This document shows, one piece after another, positions 30,267 through 40,698 of a stretch of DNA of 64,000 nt; the stretch's first letter is position 1; each line of letters begins with the position of its first letter. A program made the translations under genes and the position numbers. A model generated the notes under the pieces. It did not search any database. It was not told the DNA's origin and saw nothing but the letters and a program-made list of their open reading frames with translations. Source of the DNA: Pontiella agarivorans (GTDB taxonomy: Bacteria > Verrucomicrobiota > Kiritimatiellia > Kiritimatiellales > Pontiellaceae); contig NZ_JARVCO010000008.1 in the NCBI RefSeq assembly GCF_034531395.1, positions 47,873 through 111,872 of the forward strand, written 5' to 3'.

Positions 30267-31643
30267 ATGAAGAAAGTGAAAAGAAGATCCGTACTCAAAG
30301 CGGGCACGGCTGCCGCAGCGGTTACTCCCGCCATGTTTTCCATCGGAAAGCCTGGGCCGTCAGCCAACAGCAAGCTCAATATCGCGATGATCGGAGCGGG
30401 GAATATTGCCGGAATGGCCTATGGCGGCTGCAAGGGCGAAAATATTGTGGCGCTGGCCGACGTGGATTCAAATATGTTTCCGAAGTGGGCGGTGGATCAA
30501 GGGGCCAAGACGTTTGAGGATTTCCGGGTCATGCTGGATAAAATGGGCAAAGACATTGATGCGGTTTGCATTAATACGCCGGACCACACCCATTTTGTTG
30601 CGACCATCGATGCTATGCGCCGCGGCAAGCATGTCTGCACTCAGAAACCATTGACGCACAATATCCGGGAAGCCCGTGCGCTGAGAAAAGCGAAGAAAAA
30701 ATATGGAGTAACCACCAATATGGCGGTTCAGGGCCATACCTACGACGGCATCCGTCAGATGCGCGAGTGGTATGAAGCAGATGTTTTCGGTCAGGTTACC
30801 GAAGTGCATTCCTGGCGGAGCGGTCCGCCGTGGAAACCCTACAGCGGCGGCAATAATTTTTACTGGCATAAACCGGTGGAGTTTCCGCCGCCGGGCGCCG
30901 CGATTCCTTCGAATTTTAACTGGGATCTTTGGAAAGGGCCGGTTGTGACCGATCTGCCGTTCAACCGTTTCTATCATCCCAAAAGCTGGCGTGGATTTAA
31001 CACGTTCGGCAGTGGTATCTTCGGCGACTGGATGCCGCACATTTCTGATGCGCCGGTCTGGATTCTGGATCTTTATGAACCGACGGTGGTTGAGCTGGAA
31101 GAGAAAGAAGGGGGCAATGAATGGATGGTACCCGATGCCAACCGCGTACGCTGGGAATTCAAGAAGCGCGGAAATAAGGCCCCCTGCACGTTCTACTGGC
31201 ATAATGGCGGTCCGAAATTTGCTCCGGAGTTTTTTGACGACTGGACGTGGTCTAAAAAACTGCCGAACAGCGGAACGATCTACCGCGGTGAAAAACAGAA
31301 CGGGTACACCGATCACCGATCAAATCATCCGCGTCTGGCCAACAAAGAGGCGGCGAAAGCCTTTAAAGAGTCGGGTTATCCGTCGGAAAAATATCCGCGT
31401 ATTGCCGGCGGTCCGTTTCAGGAATGGATTCGTGCCATCAAGGGCGAAGGACCGGAGCCGGGGGCGAATTTTGATTATGCCTCGGCCTTCACAGAAATGA
31501 TGCTGATCGGGGTGCTTGCTGCACGTTTCGGGGGGCGCATTGAATGGGACTCGAAAAAGATGAAAGCCTCAAACCGTCCGGAACTGGATGCTTTTATCCA
31601 GGAACCGATCCGCAGTGGCTGGGATTACAGCGAATATCTCTAG
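30267..31643 (+). CDS. Tat-exported Gfo/Idh/MocA oxidoreductase, 458 aa
   Basis: NAD(P)-dependent sugar oxidoreductase. The N-terminus has a twin-arginine signal (KRRSVLKAG then a hydrophobic stretch), so it should be exported folded with its cofactor bound, as for glucose-fructose oxidoreductase. Rossmann motif GAGNIAG (about residue 43), then [14 protein letters not shown] and CTQKPLTHN, the family's conserved lysine region. C-terminal alpha/beta domain with [19 protein letters not shown]. It has AAAGGAG nine bases before the ATG and is followed after nine bases by a DUF1080 gene. Such pairs are known or proposed to oxidise a glycoside at C3 and then cleave the keto-glycoside. It is closely related to the 44156 protein. 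Confidence 0.9.
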   Translation: MKKVKRRSVLKAGTAAAAVTPAMFSIGKPGPSANSKLNIAMIGAGNIAGMAYGGCKGENIVALADVDSNMFPKWAVDQGAKTFEDFRVMLDKMGKDIDAVCINTPDHTHFVATIDAMRRGKHVCTQKPLTHNIREARALRKAKKKYGVTTNMAVQGHTYDGIRQMREWYEADVFGQVTEVHSWRSGPPWKPYSGGNNFYWHKPVEFPPPGAAIPSNFNWDLWKGPVVTDLPFNRFYHPKSWRGFNTFGSGIFGDWMPHISDAPVWILDLYEPTVVELEEKEGGNEWMVPDANRVRWEFKKRGNKAPCTFYWHNGGPKFAPEFFDDWTWSKKLPNSGTIYRGEKQNGYTDHRSNHPRLANKEAAKAFKESGYPSEKYPRIAGGPFQEWIRAIKGEGPEPGANFDYASAFTEMMLIGVLAARFGGRIEWDSKKMKASNRPELDAFIQEPIRSGWDYSEYL

Positions 31644-31652
31644 GAGCGCACG

Positions 31653-32450
31653 ATGAAAATAATGATGATTATGGGCGGGCTGATGGCCTGCACGGCATTT
31701 GCCGGTGATGGGTTTAAGCCGATTTTCGATGGGAAATCGCTCAATGGCTGGCATATCCTGCAGAAACCGGAGGGTGATAAATATTATGCCACCGAAAAGA
31801 ACTTTTATGCAAAAGACGGGGCCATTCACTGTTTCCAAACCCCGGAAAAAAAGGGTGGGCTTTTGCTCAGCGACGGTAAATACGGCGACTTTATTCTGGA
31901 GATGGAAATTAAAAGTGACTGGGGGTGCGACTCCGGAATTTTTCTGCGTTGCACGGAAGACGGTCGCGGGATTCAGGTGCTGAACGACTACTTGAAAGAG
32001 GGGAATGTCGGATTCCTCTTCGGGCAGGGCACCGGCGGATATATTTCGCGGCCGATCCGTTTTACGGAGCGTCCCGGTGAGGTGTATGACGTCTATGACG
32101 GCGTTGAAATCGACCGGTTGAAATATGGCATCGATGCCAAAGGCTGGAATGCGCTTTGGAAACCGGGCGAATGGAATACAATCCGGATTCAATGTGTCGG
32201 TTCGGAGCCGATGATTACGACGTGGGTCAACGGCGAAAAAATCATGGAAATGGATGGGTCCGTCTATGCGGGCCGTTCCTTGAAAGAGGAAAATAAACAG
32301 AACTGGGCCGCCAAACCGGCGTGGGATAGTAAGTCCGTTCAGCATATAACCGGCGGAAAAGGCTCCATTGCGGTTCAGATTCATCCGGGCTACCGATGGA
32401 AACCGGGCGGTGCTGCCATGTATCGGAATATCCGGATTAAAGAGCTGTAA
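31653..32450 (+). CDS. DUF1080 protein (3-keto-glycoside hydrolase-like), 265 aa
   Basis: Secreted protein of the DUF1080 (PF06439) family, a concanavalin-like fold. Members act on 3-keto disaccharides or glycosides made by Gfo/Idh/MocA enzymes. Signal peptide about 1-18, then the family start FKPIFDGKSLNGWHI, KYGDFILEMEIKSDWGCDSGIFLR, and the C-terminal strand MYRNIRIKEL. It directly follows the oxidoreductase at 30267 with its own GGAG site, so both are one operon. The keto-glycoside role is established for some relatives and inferred here. Confidence 0.88.
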   Translation: MKIMMIMGGLMACTAFAGDGFKPIFDGKSLNGWHILQKPEGDKYYATEKNFYAKDGAIHCFQTPEKKGGLLLSDGKYGDFILEMEIKSDWGCDSGIFLRCTEDGRGIQVLNDYLKEGNVGFLFGQGTGGYISRPIRFTERPGEVYDVYDGVEIDRLKYGIDAKGWNALWKPGEWNTIRIQCVGSEPMITTWVNGEKIMEMDGSVYAGRSLKEENKQNWAAKPAWDSKSVQHITGGKGSIAVQIHPGYRWKPGGAAMYRNIRIKEL

Positions 32451-32476
32451 GCGCACTGGCGTAAAAGTGCATGAAT

Positions 32477-32517
32477 AAGCCGTTGCTGTCGGTATAAACC
32501 GTAGGCGCGGCTTTTTT
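32477..32517 (+). terminator. Rho-independent terminator
   Basis: AAGCCG and CGGCTT outer arms with an inner CGGT-ATAA-ACCG hairpin, followed by a T run. It ends the oxidoreductase/DUF1080 transcript just before the gene at 32529. Confidence 0.7.
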
Positions 32518-32528
32518 ATTTTACAGCC

Positions 32529-33530
32529 ATGAGACTTCTGCTGCAGCCCGTACCCGATGAGTCGGTATTTTGTGATTCGGAATATTTTATCTGGGGCGCA
32601 TCTATGGTGCGCGACCCGGAAGGATGGTGTCATCTGTTCTATTCCCGTTGGAAAAAAGAGTATGGATTCAATGCCTGGGTCAGTCATTCTGAAGTGGCGC
32701 ATGCGGTTTCTGAAAATCCGACGGGACCGTATCGGCATGTCGACGTGGCGCTTTCGGCGCGCGGTACGTCGTACTGGGACGGGTGTTGCACCCATAATCC
32801 GACCGTGCATGAGGCAGACGGCCGATTTTATCTTTTTTATATGGGGAATACCGGTGATGGAAAAAGGGAGCCGGATTCCAGGAGTTGGAATTGGACGCAT
32901 CGGAATAATCAGCGGATCGGAGTGGCGGTTGCGGAGCATCCTTCCGGTCCCTGGAAACGGATGGGTCAGCCGCTGATTGCTCCGGATGAATCAGAATTGA
33001 TGGTTTCCAATCCCGCCGTGGCCCGCCGGCCGGGAGACCCATGGACTCTGATCTATAAAGCCGTAAAAAAAGAGCGGCCGCTTCCGTTTGGCGGACCGGT
33101 GGTGCATCGCGTGGCTTTTGCTGATAATCCGGCAGGACCTTTCCGGGCGGAGCCGCTTCCAATCTTTGGAAAAAACGGGGACGATTTCCCGGCGGAGGAT
33201 CCTTTTCTCTGGTTTGGACAAGATGGTTTCCGGATTATTCTGAAAGATATGAACGGGTCATTTTCGGGAATGGAGCGATCGCTGGTCATGCTGCGGTCTG
33301 CAGATGCGATCAACTGGGATCTTTCGGAGGTGCAGCAGCTTTCTGGCCGGTCTCTCTGTTTTGAAAACGGGGAAATGCGTACGTTTGATTTTCTGGAGCG
33401 GGCGCAGTTGTTTATTGAAAACGGGGAGCCATCCATCCTATTCTGTGCAGCGCGATCGGGGACCGAAACCATGAACCTTCACATTCCCCTGACCATGATA
33501 CATGAAGATGAAACGGGCCAAGGAAATTAA
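32529..33530 (+). CDS. Five-bladed propeller glycosidase-like protein (GH43/GH117-type fold), 333 aa
   Basis: Probable intracellular glycosidase: no signal peptide. The sequence has the repeated strand pattern of the GH43/GH32/GH117 propeller group: FIWGASMVRDPEGWCHLFYS, CCTHNPTVHEADGRFYLFYMG, IGVAVAEHPSGPW, VSNPAVARRPGDPWTLIYKA, and AEDPFLWF. Conserved acidic residues that could be catalytic include the Asp of ASMVRDPEG and the Glu of PAEDPF, but I cannot place it in a family with certainty. It would act on an imported oligosaccharide. It overlaps the following regulator by 29 bases, so the two are co-transcribed and the regulator probably responds to the same sugar. Confidence 0.7.
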   Translation: MRLLLQPVPDESVFCDSEYFIWGASMVRDPEGWCHLFYSRWKKEYGFNAWVSHSEVAHAVSENPTGPYRHVDVALSARGTSYWDGCCTHNPTVHEADGRFYLFYMGNTGDGKREPDSRSWNWTHRNNQRIGVAVAEHPSGPWKRMGQPLIAPDESELMVSNPAVARRPGDPWTLIYKAVKKERPLPFGGPVVHRVAFADNPAGPFRAEPLPIFGKNGDDFPAEDPFLWFGQDGFRIILKDMNGSFSGMERSLVMLRSADAINWDLSEVQQLSGRSLCFENGEMRTFDFLERAQLFIENGEPSILFCAARSGTETMNLHIPLTMIHEDETGQGN

Positions 33531-34650
33531 ACGCGTAGCCATTCTTGTGGATTCCACCACGTCGTGGTCGCGTTTGCTGATTGAGGGGATACTTGAATAT
33601 TCCAAGGCCCAGGGTCCATGGCATATTCATCTGGAGCCCCAGCCGCGAGATCATCTTCTGCATTTGCCCGAGGGCTGGAAAGGCGACGGGATTATCTGCC
33701 GGGTTTCATCCAGAGAAATTGCGGAGCACCTTCATGCCCTGAACCTGCCGGTGGTGAATATTTCGGCCATGCAGATTGAGGGTGCGGATTTTCCGAGGGT
33801 CATTACCTCGCCGGAATCCGAAGCGAGACTGATCCGGGAAACCTTTAAATCGCGCGGCTTCCGGAATCTGGCGTATCTGGGCGATCTTTCGCAGGCCTAC
33901 GTTAACCGGCACTGTTCGATTGTGGAGGCGGAAATGAATAACGCCGGAATACGTATAGACCGCTTTTCTACCGCTGACGGCCGGGATATGACGGAATGGC
34001 TGAAGAATCTTCCCAAACCGGTAGGGGTGATCTGTTGGGGGCCGAGTCTGGGTCATCAGGTTATTGATCTATGCCAGCTGGCCGGAATTATTGTTCCGCA
34101 TGATGTAGCTGTGCTGGGTACGGATTATGATGAATTACTGAGCGAAGCCTCTTATCCGCCGCAGGCCGGAGTTCGCTTTAATGTGGAACAGATCGGTATG
34201 ACTTCCGCTTCGGTGCTCGACAGTTTAATGCAGGGGGAGATTCCGAAGCAGAAAGAGTGGCGGCTGGAACCCAAGGGTATTGTTGAAAAACTGTCGATTG
34301 ATACCGTGGCCGTGGATGATCCGCGCATGGCATCGGTGATGCGTTATCTCAGAGAACATGCGCTCGAGCCGATTACGGTGGATGAGATTCTCAAAGCGAA
34401 TCCGATGGCTCGCCGTTCGCTGGAACGCAGGTTTCGACGGCTTTACGGGTGCTCCATTGTGGAGCAGATCCGGCAGTTGCGTATCAACCATGCCCGCAGA
34501 CTGCTGGCCGAAACGGACGAATCGGTCACGGTGATTGCTGAAGCATGCGGTTTTTCATCGTACAATTATCTGAATCGCGTTTTCAAACAGGCCACCGGCC
34601 TGACGCCGAGTCAGTACCGTTCCGAGCAGCGTTTGCATTCGAGAGGATAA
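33502..34650 (+). CDS. XylR-like AraC family regulator, 382 aa
   Basis: Transcription regulator with a LacI/periplasmic-binding-protein-like sensor half (about 8-270: VAILVDSTTSWSRLLIEGI, GDGIICRVSS, VAVLGTDYDELLSEASYPP) and a C-terminal AraC helix-turn-helix (about 280-378: ANPMARRSLERRFRRLYG, VTVIAEACGFSSYNYLNRVF). This is the E. coli XylR plan; members bind a monosaccharide in the N-terminal half. It starts inside the end of the propeller glycosidase gene; the in-frame ATG at 33508 is an equal candidate. It abuts the stop of the convergent LacI gene at 34651. Confidence 0.92.
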   Translation: MKMKRAKEIKRVAILVDSTTSWSRLLIEGILEYSKAQGPWHIHLEPQPRDHLLHLPEGWKGDGIICRVSSREIAEHLHALNLPVVNISAMQIEGADFPRVITSPESEARLIRETFKSRGFRNLAYLGDLSQAYVNRHCSIVEAEMNNAGIRIDRFSTADGRDMTEWLKNLPKPVGVICWGPSLGHQVIDLCQLAGIIVPHDVAVLGTDYDELLSEASYPPQAGVRFNVEQIGMTSASVLDSLMQGEIPKQKEWRLEPKGIVEKLSIDTVAVDDPRMASVMRYLREHALEPITVDEILKANPMARRSLERRFRRLYGCSIVEQIRQLRINHARRLLAETDESVTVIAEACGFSSYNYLNRVFKQATGLTPSQYRSEQRLHSRG

Positions 34651-35679
34651 TCACTTTACCGATTGGCGTTCAATCAGCTCAGGCGGCTGGAGAATTTCAC
34701 TGGCTTCCACGGGACCCTGCTGAATCCGGCTGAGCAGTTTTTCTGCAGCAGCCTGTCCGATGGCTTTGCCATCCTGCCGGAAAGTGGTCAGTGAAGGCGA
34801 AAGATACGGTGCAAAGTCGAGGTCGGCATACCCCACAACGGCAAGGTCTGACGGAATATGAAGTCCGAGGTCCCAGGCCGCTTTATAAACCTGAGCGGCG
34901 TGTATATCCGTGATGCAGAAGAGGGCGTTGGGCCGATCTTTCTTTTTCAGAAATGCAGTCAATGCCGGCAGATTATCCTCTGTTTTCCAGCTTATCAGTT
35001 TCAGTTCCCGGCATTTTTTTCTCTCGTTTTCCAAGGTTTGTAAAAAGCCCTGGGCGCGCTGACCAAGATTTTGCGATGGGCCCGCATTTCGTACAATCCC
35101 GAATTTCCAGCGCCTGGAAATGGAGAGCAGGTATTCAGCGGCACGTTTCCCGCCTTCGAATTCATCGGTTCCGATAAAATCAACCGGCGCAATATTTTGA
35201 AGGCGAGCGTTGATGATTACCACGGGAATCTGCCGTTCTATGATTTCGGAGAAGTGGTTGGCGTCCACATGGTTTTCGTGGGGGATCAGCAGAATGCCGT
35301 CAACACGGCGTTCGACCTGTTGCCGGATGCAGCTGCGTTCGCCGGATTTTTCGGAAGTCTGGAGGATGATCGGTACCCATTCGGTATCAATCAGGGCATC
35401 CTGAATGCCGGTAATAATATCAGCAAAAAAGGAGTCGCGGTTTGCGCGGGGGACGAGCACACCGATACTGTAGGTTTTTCCGGCGACCACGCTTTTGGCC
35501 AGCAGATTGGTGCGGTAGCCGAGATCTTCGGCGATCTGCTTGACCCGTTCCACCGTATCGGGCTTGTGTTTATGTGCTTTGCCGCCGAGAATACGCCCGG
35601 CCGTCTGGCGGGATACGCCGGAGGCCTGGGCCACCTGGGCCAGCGTTGCGGTGTTTTTTTTGTAGGTATCGTGATTCAT
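34651..35679 (-). CDS. LacI family transcriptional regulator, 342 aa
   Basis: Sugar-responsive repressor. The N-terminal LacI helix-turn-helix (about 8-55: ATLAQVAQASGVSRQTAGRI, then DTVERVKQIAEDLGY) is followed by a periplasmic-binding-protein-like sensor (65-330: IGVLVPRANRDSFFADIITG, VGYADLDFAPYLSPSLTT). The ATG at 35679 is preferred over 35709 because a GGAA site lies about 10 bases upstream and LacI proteins begin close to the helix-turn-helix. It is divergent from the GH29 gene at 35834. The intergenic region holds two identical operator-like sites, so this protein probably represses itself and the fucosidase operon (inference). Confidence 0.93.
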   Translation of the reverse strand: MNHDTYKKNTATLAQVAQASGVSRQTAGRILGGKAHKHKPDTVERVKQIAEDLGYRTNLLAKSVVAGKTYSIGVLVPRANRDSFFADIITGIQDALIDTEWVPIILQTSEKSGERSCIRQQVERRVDGILLIPHENHVDANHFSEIIERQIPVVIINARLQNIAPVDFIGTDEFEGGKRAAEYLLSISRRWKFGIVRNAGPSQNLGQRAQGFLQTLENERKKCRELKLISWKTEDNLPALTAFLKKKDRPNALFCITDIHAAQVYKAAWDLGLHIPSDLAVVGYADLDFAPYLSPSLTTFRQDGKAIGQAAAEKLLSRIQQGPVEASEILQPPELIERQSVK

Positions 35680-35731
35680 AGTTATCGTTCCAGTATCTGG
35701 AAAATACATAAACAGATGGATTTTTCAATAC

Positions 35732-35750
35732 TGATGAGCACGAGAACATT
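35732..35750 (+). promoter_or_regulatory. Operator-like repeat, copy 1
   Basis: TGATGAGCACGAGAACATT, identical to copy 2 at 35799. The core ATGAGCACGAGAACAT is an imperfect palindrome centred on CG (ATG..C.CG.G..CAT), the usual form of a LacI-family operator. It lies 53 bases upstream of the lacI-type start at 35679. Confidence 0.7.
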
Positions 35751-35798
35751 TTTTAATTGTCCTGTCCATCTCTGGCTTGTATATCCGTCTTTTATTGG

Positions 35799-35817
35799 TG
35801 ATGAGCACGAGAACATT
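35799..35817 (+). promoter_or_regulatory. Operator-like repeat, copy 2
   Basis: Second exact copy of the 19-base site, 67 bases from the first, ending two bases before the AAGGAG ribosome site of the GH29 gene at 35834. Binding here would block that gene directly. Confidence 0.7.
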
Positions 35818-35833
35818 ATTAAGGAGTGGATGA

Positions 35834-37345
<1,512 letters not shown>

Positions 37346-37460
37346 CAACAGCCCCGGGATTATTACAGAGGAGAGGACAGGATGTTTACTCGGTTTTGCA
37401 ACGTTGGATCTTTATGTTTTTTTCGCATAAGCGGTGTGGTTTGTGATTTAACTGGAGCAG

Positions 37461-39047
37461 ATGATGAATAAATGTTTGTTCGCGGTTTGTTTGTGGAGTG
37501 CCGCACTGTGCGGAGCGATGGAATATACGAATTCGTATTCTTCATTGAAACGGTATGAATGTCCGGAATGGTTCAGGGATGCCAAGTTCGGTATATGGTC
37601 TCATTGGGGGCCGCAGAGTGTGCCGAAGCACAGTGGCTGGTATGCCCGGCAAATGTATCTGGAAGGTGTTCTGGATTTCAGCAGGACCGGTGATGCTCAT
37701 AAATATCATCAGGAAACCTATGGGCATCAGTCGGAGTTCGGATACAAAGATTTGATTCCATTCTTTACCGCGGAAACGTGGGAACCGGAAAAACTGATGA
37801 AGCTTTATAAACGGGCGGGAGCCAGATACTTCGTCTCCATGGGGCAGCACCATGATAATTTCGATATGTGGAATTCCAAACTGCAACCCTGGAATTCTGT
37901 GAACATGGGGCCTAAACGGGACATCGTTAAGGAGTGGCAGGATGCGGCAAAGAAGGAAGGCCTTTATTTCGGAGTTTCCTTCCATGGCGAAGCTGCCTGG
38001 CGTTTTTTCGAATCTTCCCGTCTGTCGGATTCAAGCGGTCCGATGAAAGGGGTTCCGTACGATGGCTGGTTAACCAAAGAGGATGGAAAAGGTAAATGGT
38101 GGGAAGGTTATGATCCGCAGGATCTTTATTGCCGGCCCCACAAGGCTACTGAACCGGCCAATATTATGTGGGCAAGCGGGGATGAAATTACCGAAAAAGG
38201 CGATCCGCCGGATGATGCATATCTGGATAAATTTATCGGCCGCGTTAACGATGTAGTGGATTCGTATCGGCCGGAGCTGCTCTATTTTGACAGCTACCAT
38301 CTTCCGGCCGGAGAAGAGCGCGGTCTGAAGCTGTTATCGAGTTTTTACAACAAATCGATGCAGTGGCATGGCGGAATTAACCAGGGGGTTGTTCAGGCGA
38401 AGAGGCTCACGCCTGAAGAAGAGGACCTGTTTATGCTCGATTATGAAAACACGCATGCGGGTCAGCAGCGTGAAAAACCGTGGCAGACCGATATCGGTTT
38501 GGATGGGTGGTTTTATTTTGATCGGGAAACGCCCCGGTTTATGCCCACATCCGACGTGGTGCACACGCTTATTGATATTGTCAGTAAAAATGGAAACATG
38601 CTGTTGAATATTACCCAGACTGCGGATGGGGAAATTCAGCCGTATGCTTATACCTTTCTGGAAGAAATGGCCGAGTGGATGGAGATCAATGCAGAGGCGA
38701 TTCATGGAAGCCGTCCCTGGAAAATTTTCGGAGAAGGACCGTCGGGTATTGAAGGCGAAAAAGATAAACAGCACGAGCGTATCCGGTATACGCCGGAAGA
38801 TTTTCGATTCACCACCAAAGGGGATATTTTGTATGCCTTTGTGATGGATTATCCCGAGGGTGGCGGAGAGGTCCTGATTAAATCGCTTTCGGAAAAAAGG
38901 GGGCTGATATCCGGAGTCGTGGAGAAGGTCGGGATGCTTGGAGTGAACAGTCAACTGGCCTGGAAAATGTCACCGGAGGGATTGGTGGTTGAGCTCCCTG
39001 AAACCCCGCCGTCAAAATATGCATGTGCAATTAAAATTTACAGGTAA
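37461..39047 (+). CDS. GH29 alpha-L-fucosidase, 528 aa
   Basis: Secreted fucosidase that would release L-fucose from oligosaccharides. Signal peptide about 1-19, then KFGIWSHWGPQSVP with His48, GQHHDNFDMWNS with His130, His131 and Asp132, and the likely nucleophile Asp in ELLYFDSYHLP (strand 4 end). It has all the family motifs, unlike its upstream neighbour. It belongs to a different GH29 subgroup from the 35834/39070 pair, shown by GYxxxxDLYCRPHK and DYENTHAGQ. The ribosome site GGAG fits the second ATG (37464) slightly better than the first. Confidence 0.92.
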   Translation: MMNKCLFAVCLWSAALCGAMEYTNSYSSLKRYECPEWFRDAKFGIWSHWGPQSVPKHSGWYARQMYLEGVLDFSRTGDAHKYHQETYGHQSEFGYKDLIPFFTAETWEPEKLMKLYKRAGARYFVSMGQHHDNFDMWNSKLQPWNSVNMGPKRDIVKEWQDAAKKEGLYFGVSFHGEAAWRFFESSRLSDSSGPMKGVPYDGWLTKEDGKGKWWEGYDPQDLYCRPHKATEPANIMWASGDEITEKGDPPDDAYLDKFIGRVNDVVDSYRPELLYFDSYHLPAGEERGLKLLSSFYNKSMQWHGGINQGVVQAKRLTPEEEDLFMLDYENTHAGQQREKPWQTDIGLDGWFYFDRETPRFMPTSDVVHTLIDIVSKNGNMLLNITQTADGEIQPYAYTFLEEMAEWMEINAEAIHGSRPWKIFGEGPSGIEGEKDKQHERIRYTPEDFRFTTKGDILYAFVMDYPEGGGEVLIKSLSEKRGLISGVVEKVGMLGVNSQLAWKMSPEGLVVELPETPPSKYACAIKIYR

Positions 39048-39069
39048 AAACCGGATGAAGGAGTTAGAT

Positions 39070-40593
39070 ATGAAATACCCGAAGTGGATTATTGCGGTCA
39101 GCGTGAGTGCTTGCTGTACGTTATCATGGGCCGCAAATCGATCGCAACAGCTCGACAGTGACGGCAGCGCAGATTCATATACAACTGAAAGCCGGGGGGA
39201 GATTCTTCCGGAGGTGCGGGTTGAGAATGGAAAGGAATACCTTTACTGGCCGGGTTGGAATCAATCGAAAAACCGTAAACTGCAGGTTCGCCGCGAGCGC
39301 ACAACCCATCCGGACGCGCAATGGTGGCCGCATGCCGGGCTGGGGATTTTTATGCACTGGGGCATTGTCAGCGAGTTTGAACCGACCGGTGAAGCGTGGG
39401 CAGGACGCTGGACGCCGGACCGCGAAAAGCAGGGAGAGTTTCATCCGCAACAGGAAATCTGGGATGCAGCGAAAACCTTTAATCCGGTAAATTACGATCC
39501 GGAGAAATGGATGGCCGGAGCAAAACGGGCGGGATTTAAATATGCTGTACTGACAACCAAGCATCATGACGGCTATGCCCTGTGGGATTCCGACTGGGCG
39601 CTGATGGGGGTGCGGCAGTATCTGGACGGCAGAGACCTTGTGGAGCCGTTTGTGAAAGCCTGCCGAAACAACGGGCTGAAAGTGGGATTCTATTATTCCG
39701 GTATGGATTGGTATTTTGATCGCGATTACATGAATTTCAGTTTTGATCCGAATCGGAAAATGAACTTCAAAGGCGAGTGGGTGAAAACGCTGCCGAAACG
39801 TCCTTCGAAACGGTGGGCGGCGTATCAGGAATATAACGCACATCAGGTCAAGGAGCTGATTCATAAATTTGATCCGGATATCTGGTGGGGTGATGGCGGC
39901 CACGGAATGTCCGTTGAAGAGATTCGTAAACTGCGCCCCGGCATTGTCTGTAACAACCGGGATCCAGGCAGTGGTGACCATGCCACCGCGGAAGGATTCG
40001 GCATGTCGGATCCCAAATTTATTAAGCCGATCATTGAAAACGGCTGGTGGTGGGAAGTGAATTCCATCATACAAAAGGGATCCTGGCACTATGATGCCCG
40101 CATGGGGGAAGAGATTTATCCCTCGGACGAAGTCCTGAGAAAGTTTGCCGAAGCCCGCTGTATGGGCGGCAACCTCTTAGCCAACATCGGACCGCGTCCG
40201 GACGGCACATATCAGGATCAGGTTTGGCGTTTGTTTGATGATATGGAGCTGTGGATGAAGACTAATGAGGAATCGGTCTTTGGAATAAACGGCGGCGGTC
40301 CCTGGCCGGAAAAATGTAATGTACCGATTACCTGCAGAGACCGTATTTGGTATTTCCACGCCCGTGATCATGAAGCCACGGAGAAAAATCCGGTTATCCT
40401 GAAAGACTGTGCCGCTAAACCGAAATCCATGACCTTGCTGAACACCGGAGACCGCATTCCGTTCAGTTATAAAAACGGAACACTCAGCTTTTTCATTCCG
40501 GAAAAACGTAAAGCCCGAAATATTACAGACGTAGTCAAAGTTGAATTCGGCAGCGACTTTGACCCTGAACCATTCTTGTTCAAACATTGGTAA
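39070..40593 (+). CDS. GH29 alpha-L-fucosidase, 507 aa (intact paralog of 35834)
   Basis: Secreted GH29 enzyme, highly similar to the 35834 product through its whole length (both have DAQWWPHAGLG, VKACRNNGxKVGFYYSGMDW, WGDGGHG, CMGGNxLANIGPRPDG). Here the active-site motifs are canonical: FMHWG with His96 and TKHHDGY with His165, His166 and Asp167. Nucleophile region FDPDIWWGDGGHG. The ATG at 39070 is chosen because AAGGAG lies six bases upstream and a signal peptide follows (MKYPKWIIAVSVSACCTLSWA); the frame is open into the previous gene. Confidence 0.92.
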   Translation: MKYPKWIIAVSVSACCTLSWAANRSQQLDSDGSADSYTTESRGEILPEVRVENGKEYLYWPGWNQSKNRKLQVRRERTTHPDAQWWPHAGLGIFMHWGIVSEFEPTGEAWAGRWTPDREKQGEFHPQQEIWDAAKTFNPVNYDPEKWMAGAKRAGFKYAVLTTKHHDGYALWDSDWALMGVRQYLDGRDLVEPFVKACRNNGLKVGFYYSGMDWYFDRDYMNFSFDPNRKMNFKGEWVKTLPKRPSKRWAAYQEYNAHQVKELIHKFDPDIWWGDGGHGMSVEEIRKLRPGIVCNNRDPGSGDHATAEGFGMSDPKFIKPIIENGWWWEVNSIIQKGSWHYDARMGEEIYPSDEVLRKFAEARCMGGNLLANIGPRPDGTYQDQVWRLFDDMELWMKTNEESVFGINGGGPWPEKCNVPITCRDRIWYFHARDHEATEKNPVILKDCAAKPKSMTLLNTGDRIPFSYKNGTLSFFIPEKRKARNITDVVKVEFGSDFDPEPFLFKHW

Positions 40594-40602
40594 ATGGAGT
40601 TG

Positions 40603-40666
40603 CCTCGAAGAGGTGCTGCGGTGAGTATTGGATTTCTTTTGCAGCGATCGCCGTACCTCTACGAGG
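40603..40666 (+). repeat. Inverted repeat between two GH29 genes
   Basis: CCTCGAAGAGGT (40603-40614) and ACCTCTACGAGG (40655-40666) pair at 11 of 12 positions, with a second short pairing GCTGC/GCAGC inside. It could be an RNA stem in the leader of the 40699 gene. No T run follows, so it is not a standard terminator. Confidence 0.45.
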
Positions 40667-40698
40667 AATAAACAGATTAACGGTCTGAGGAAAATAGG

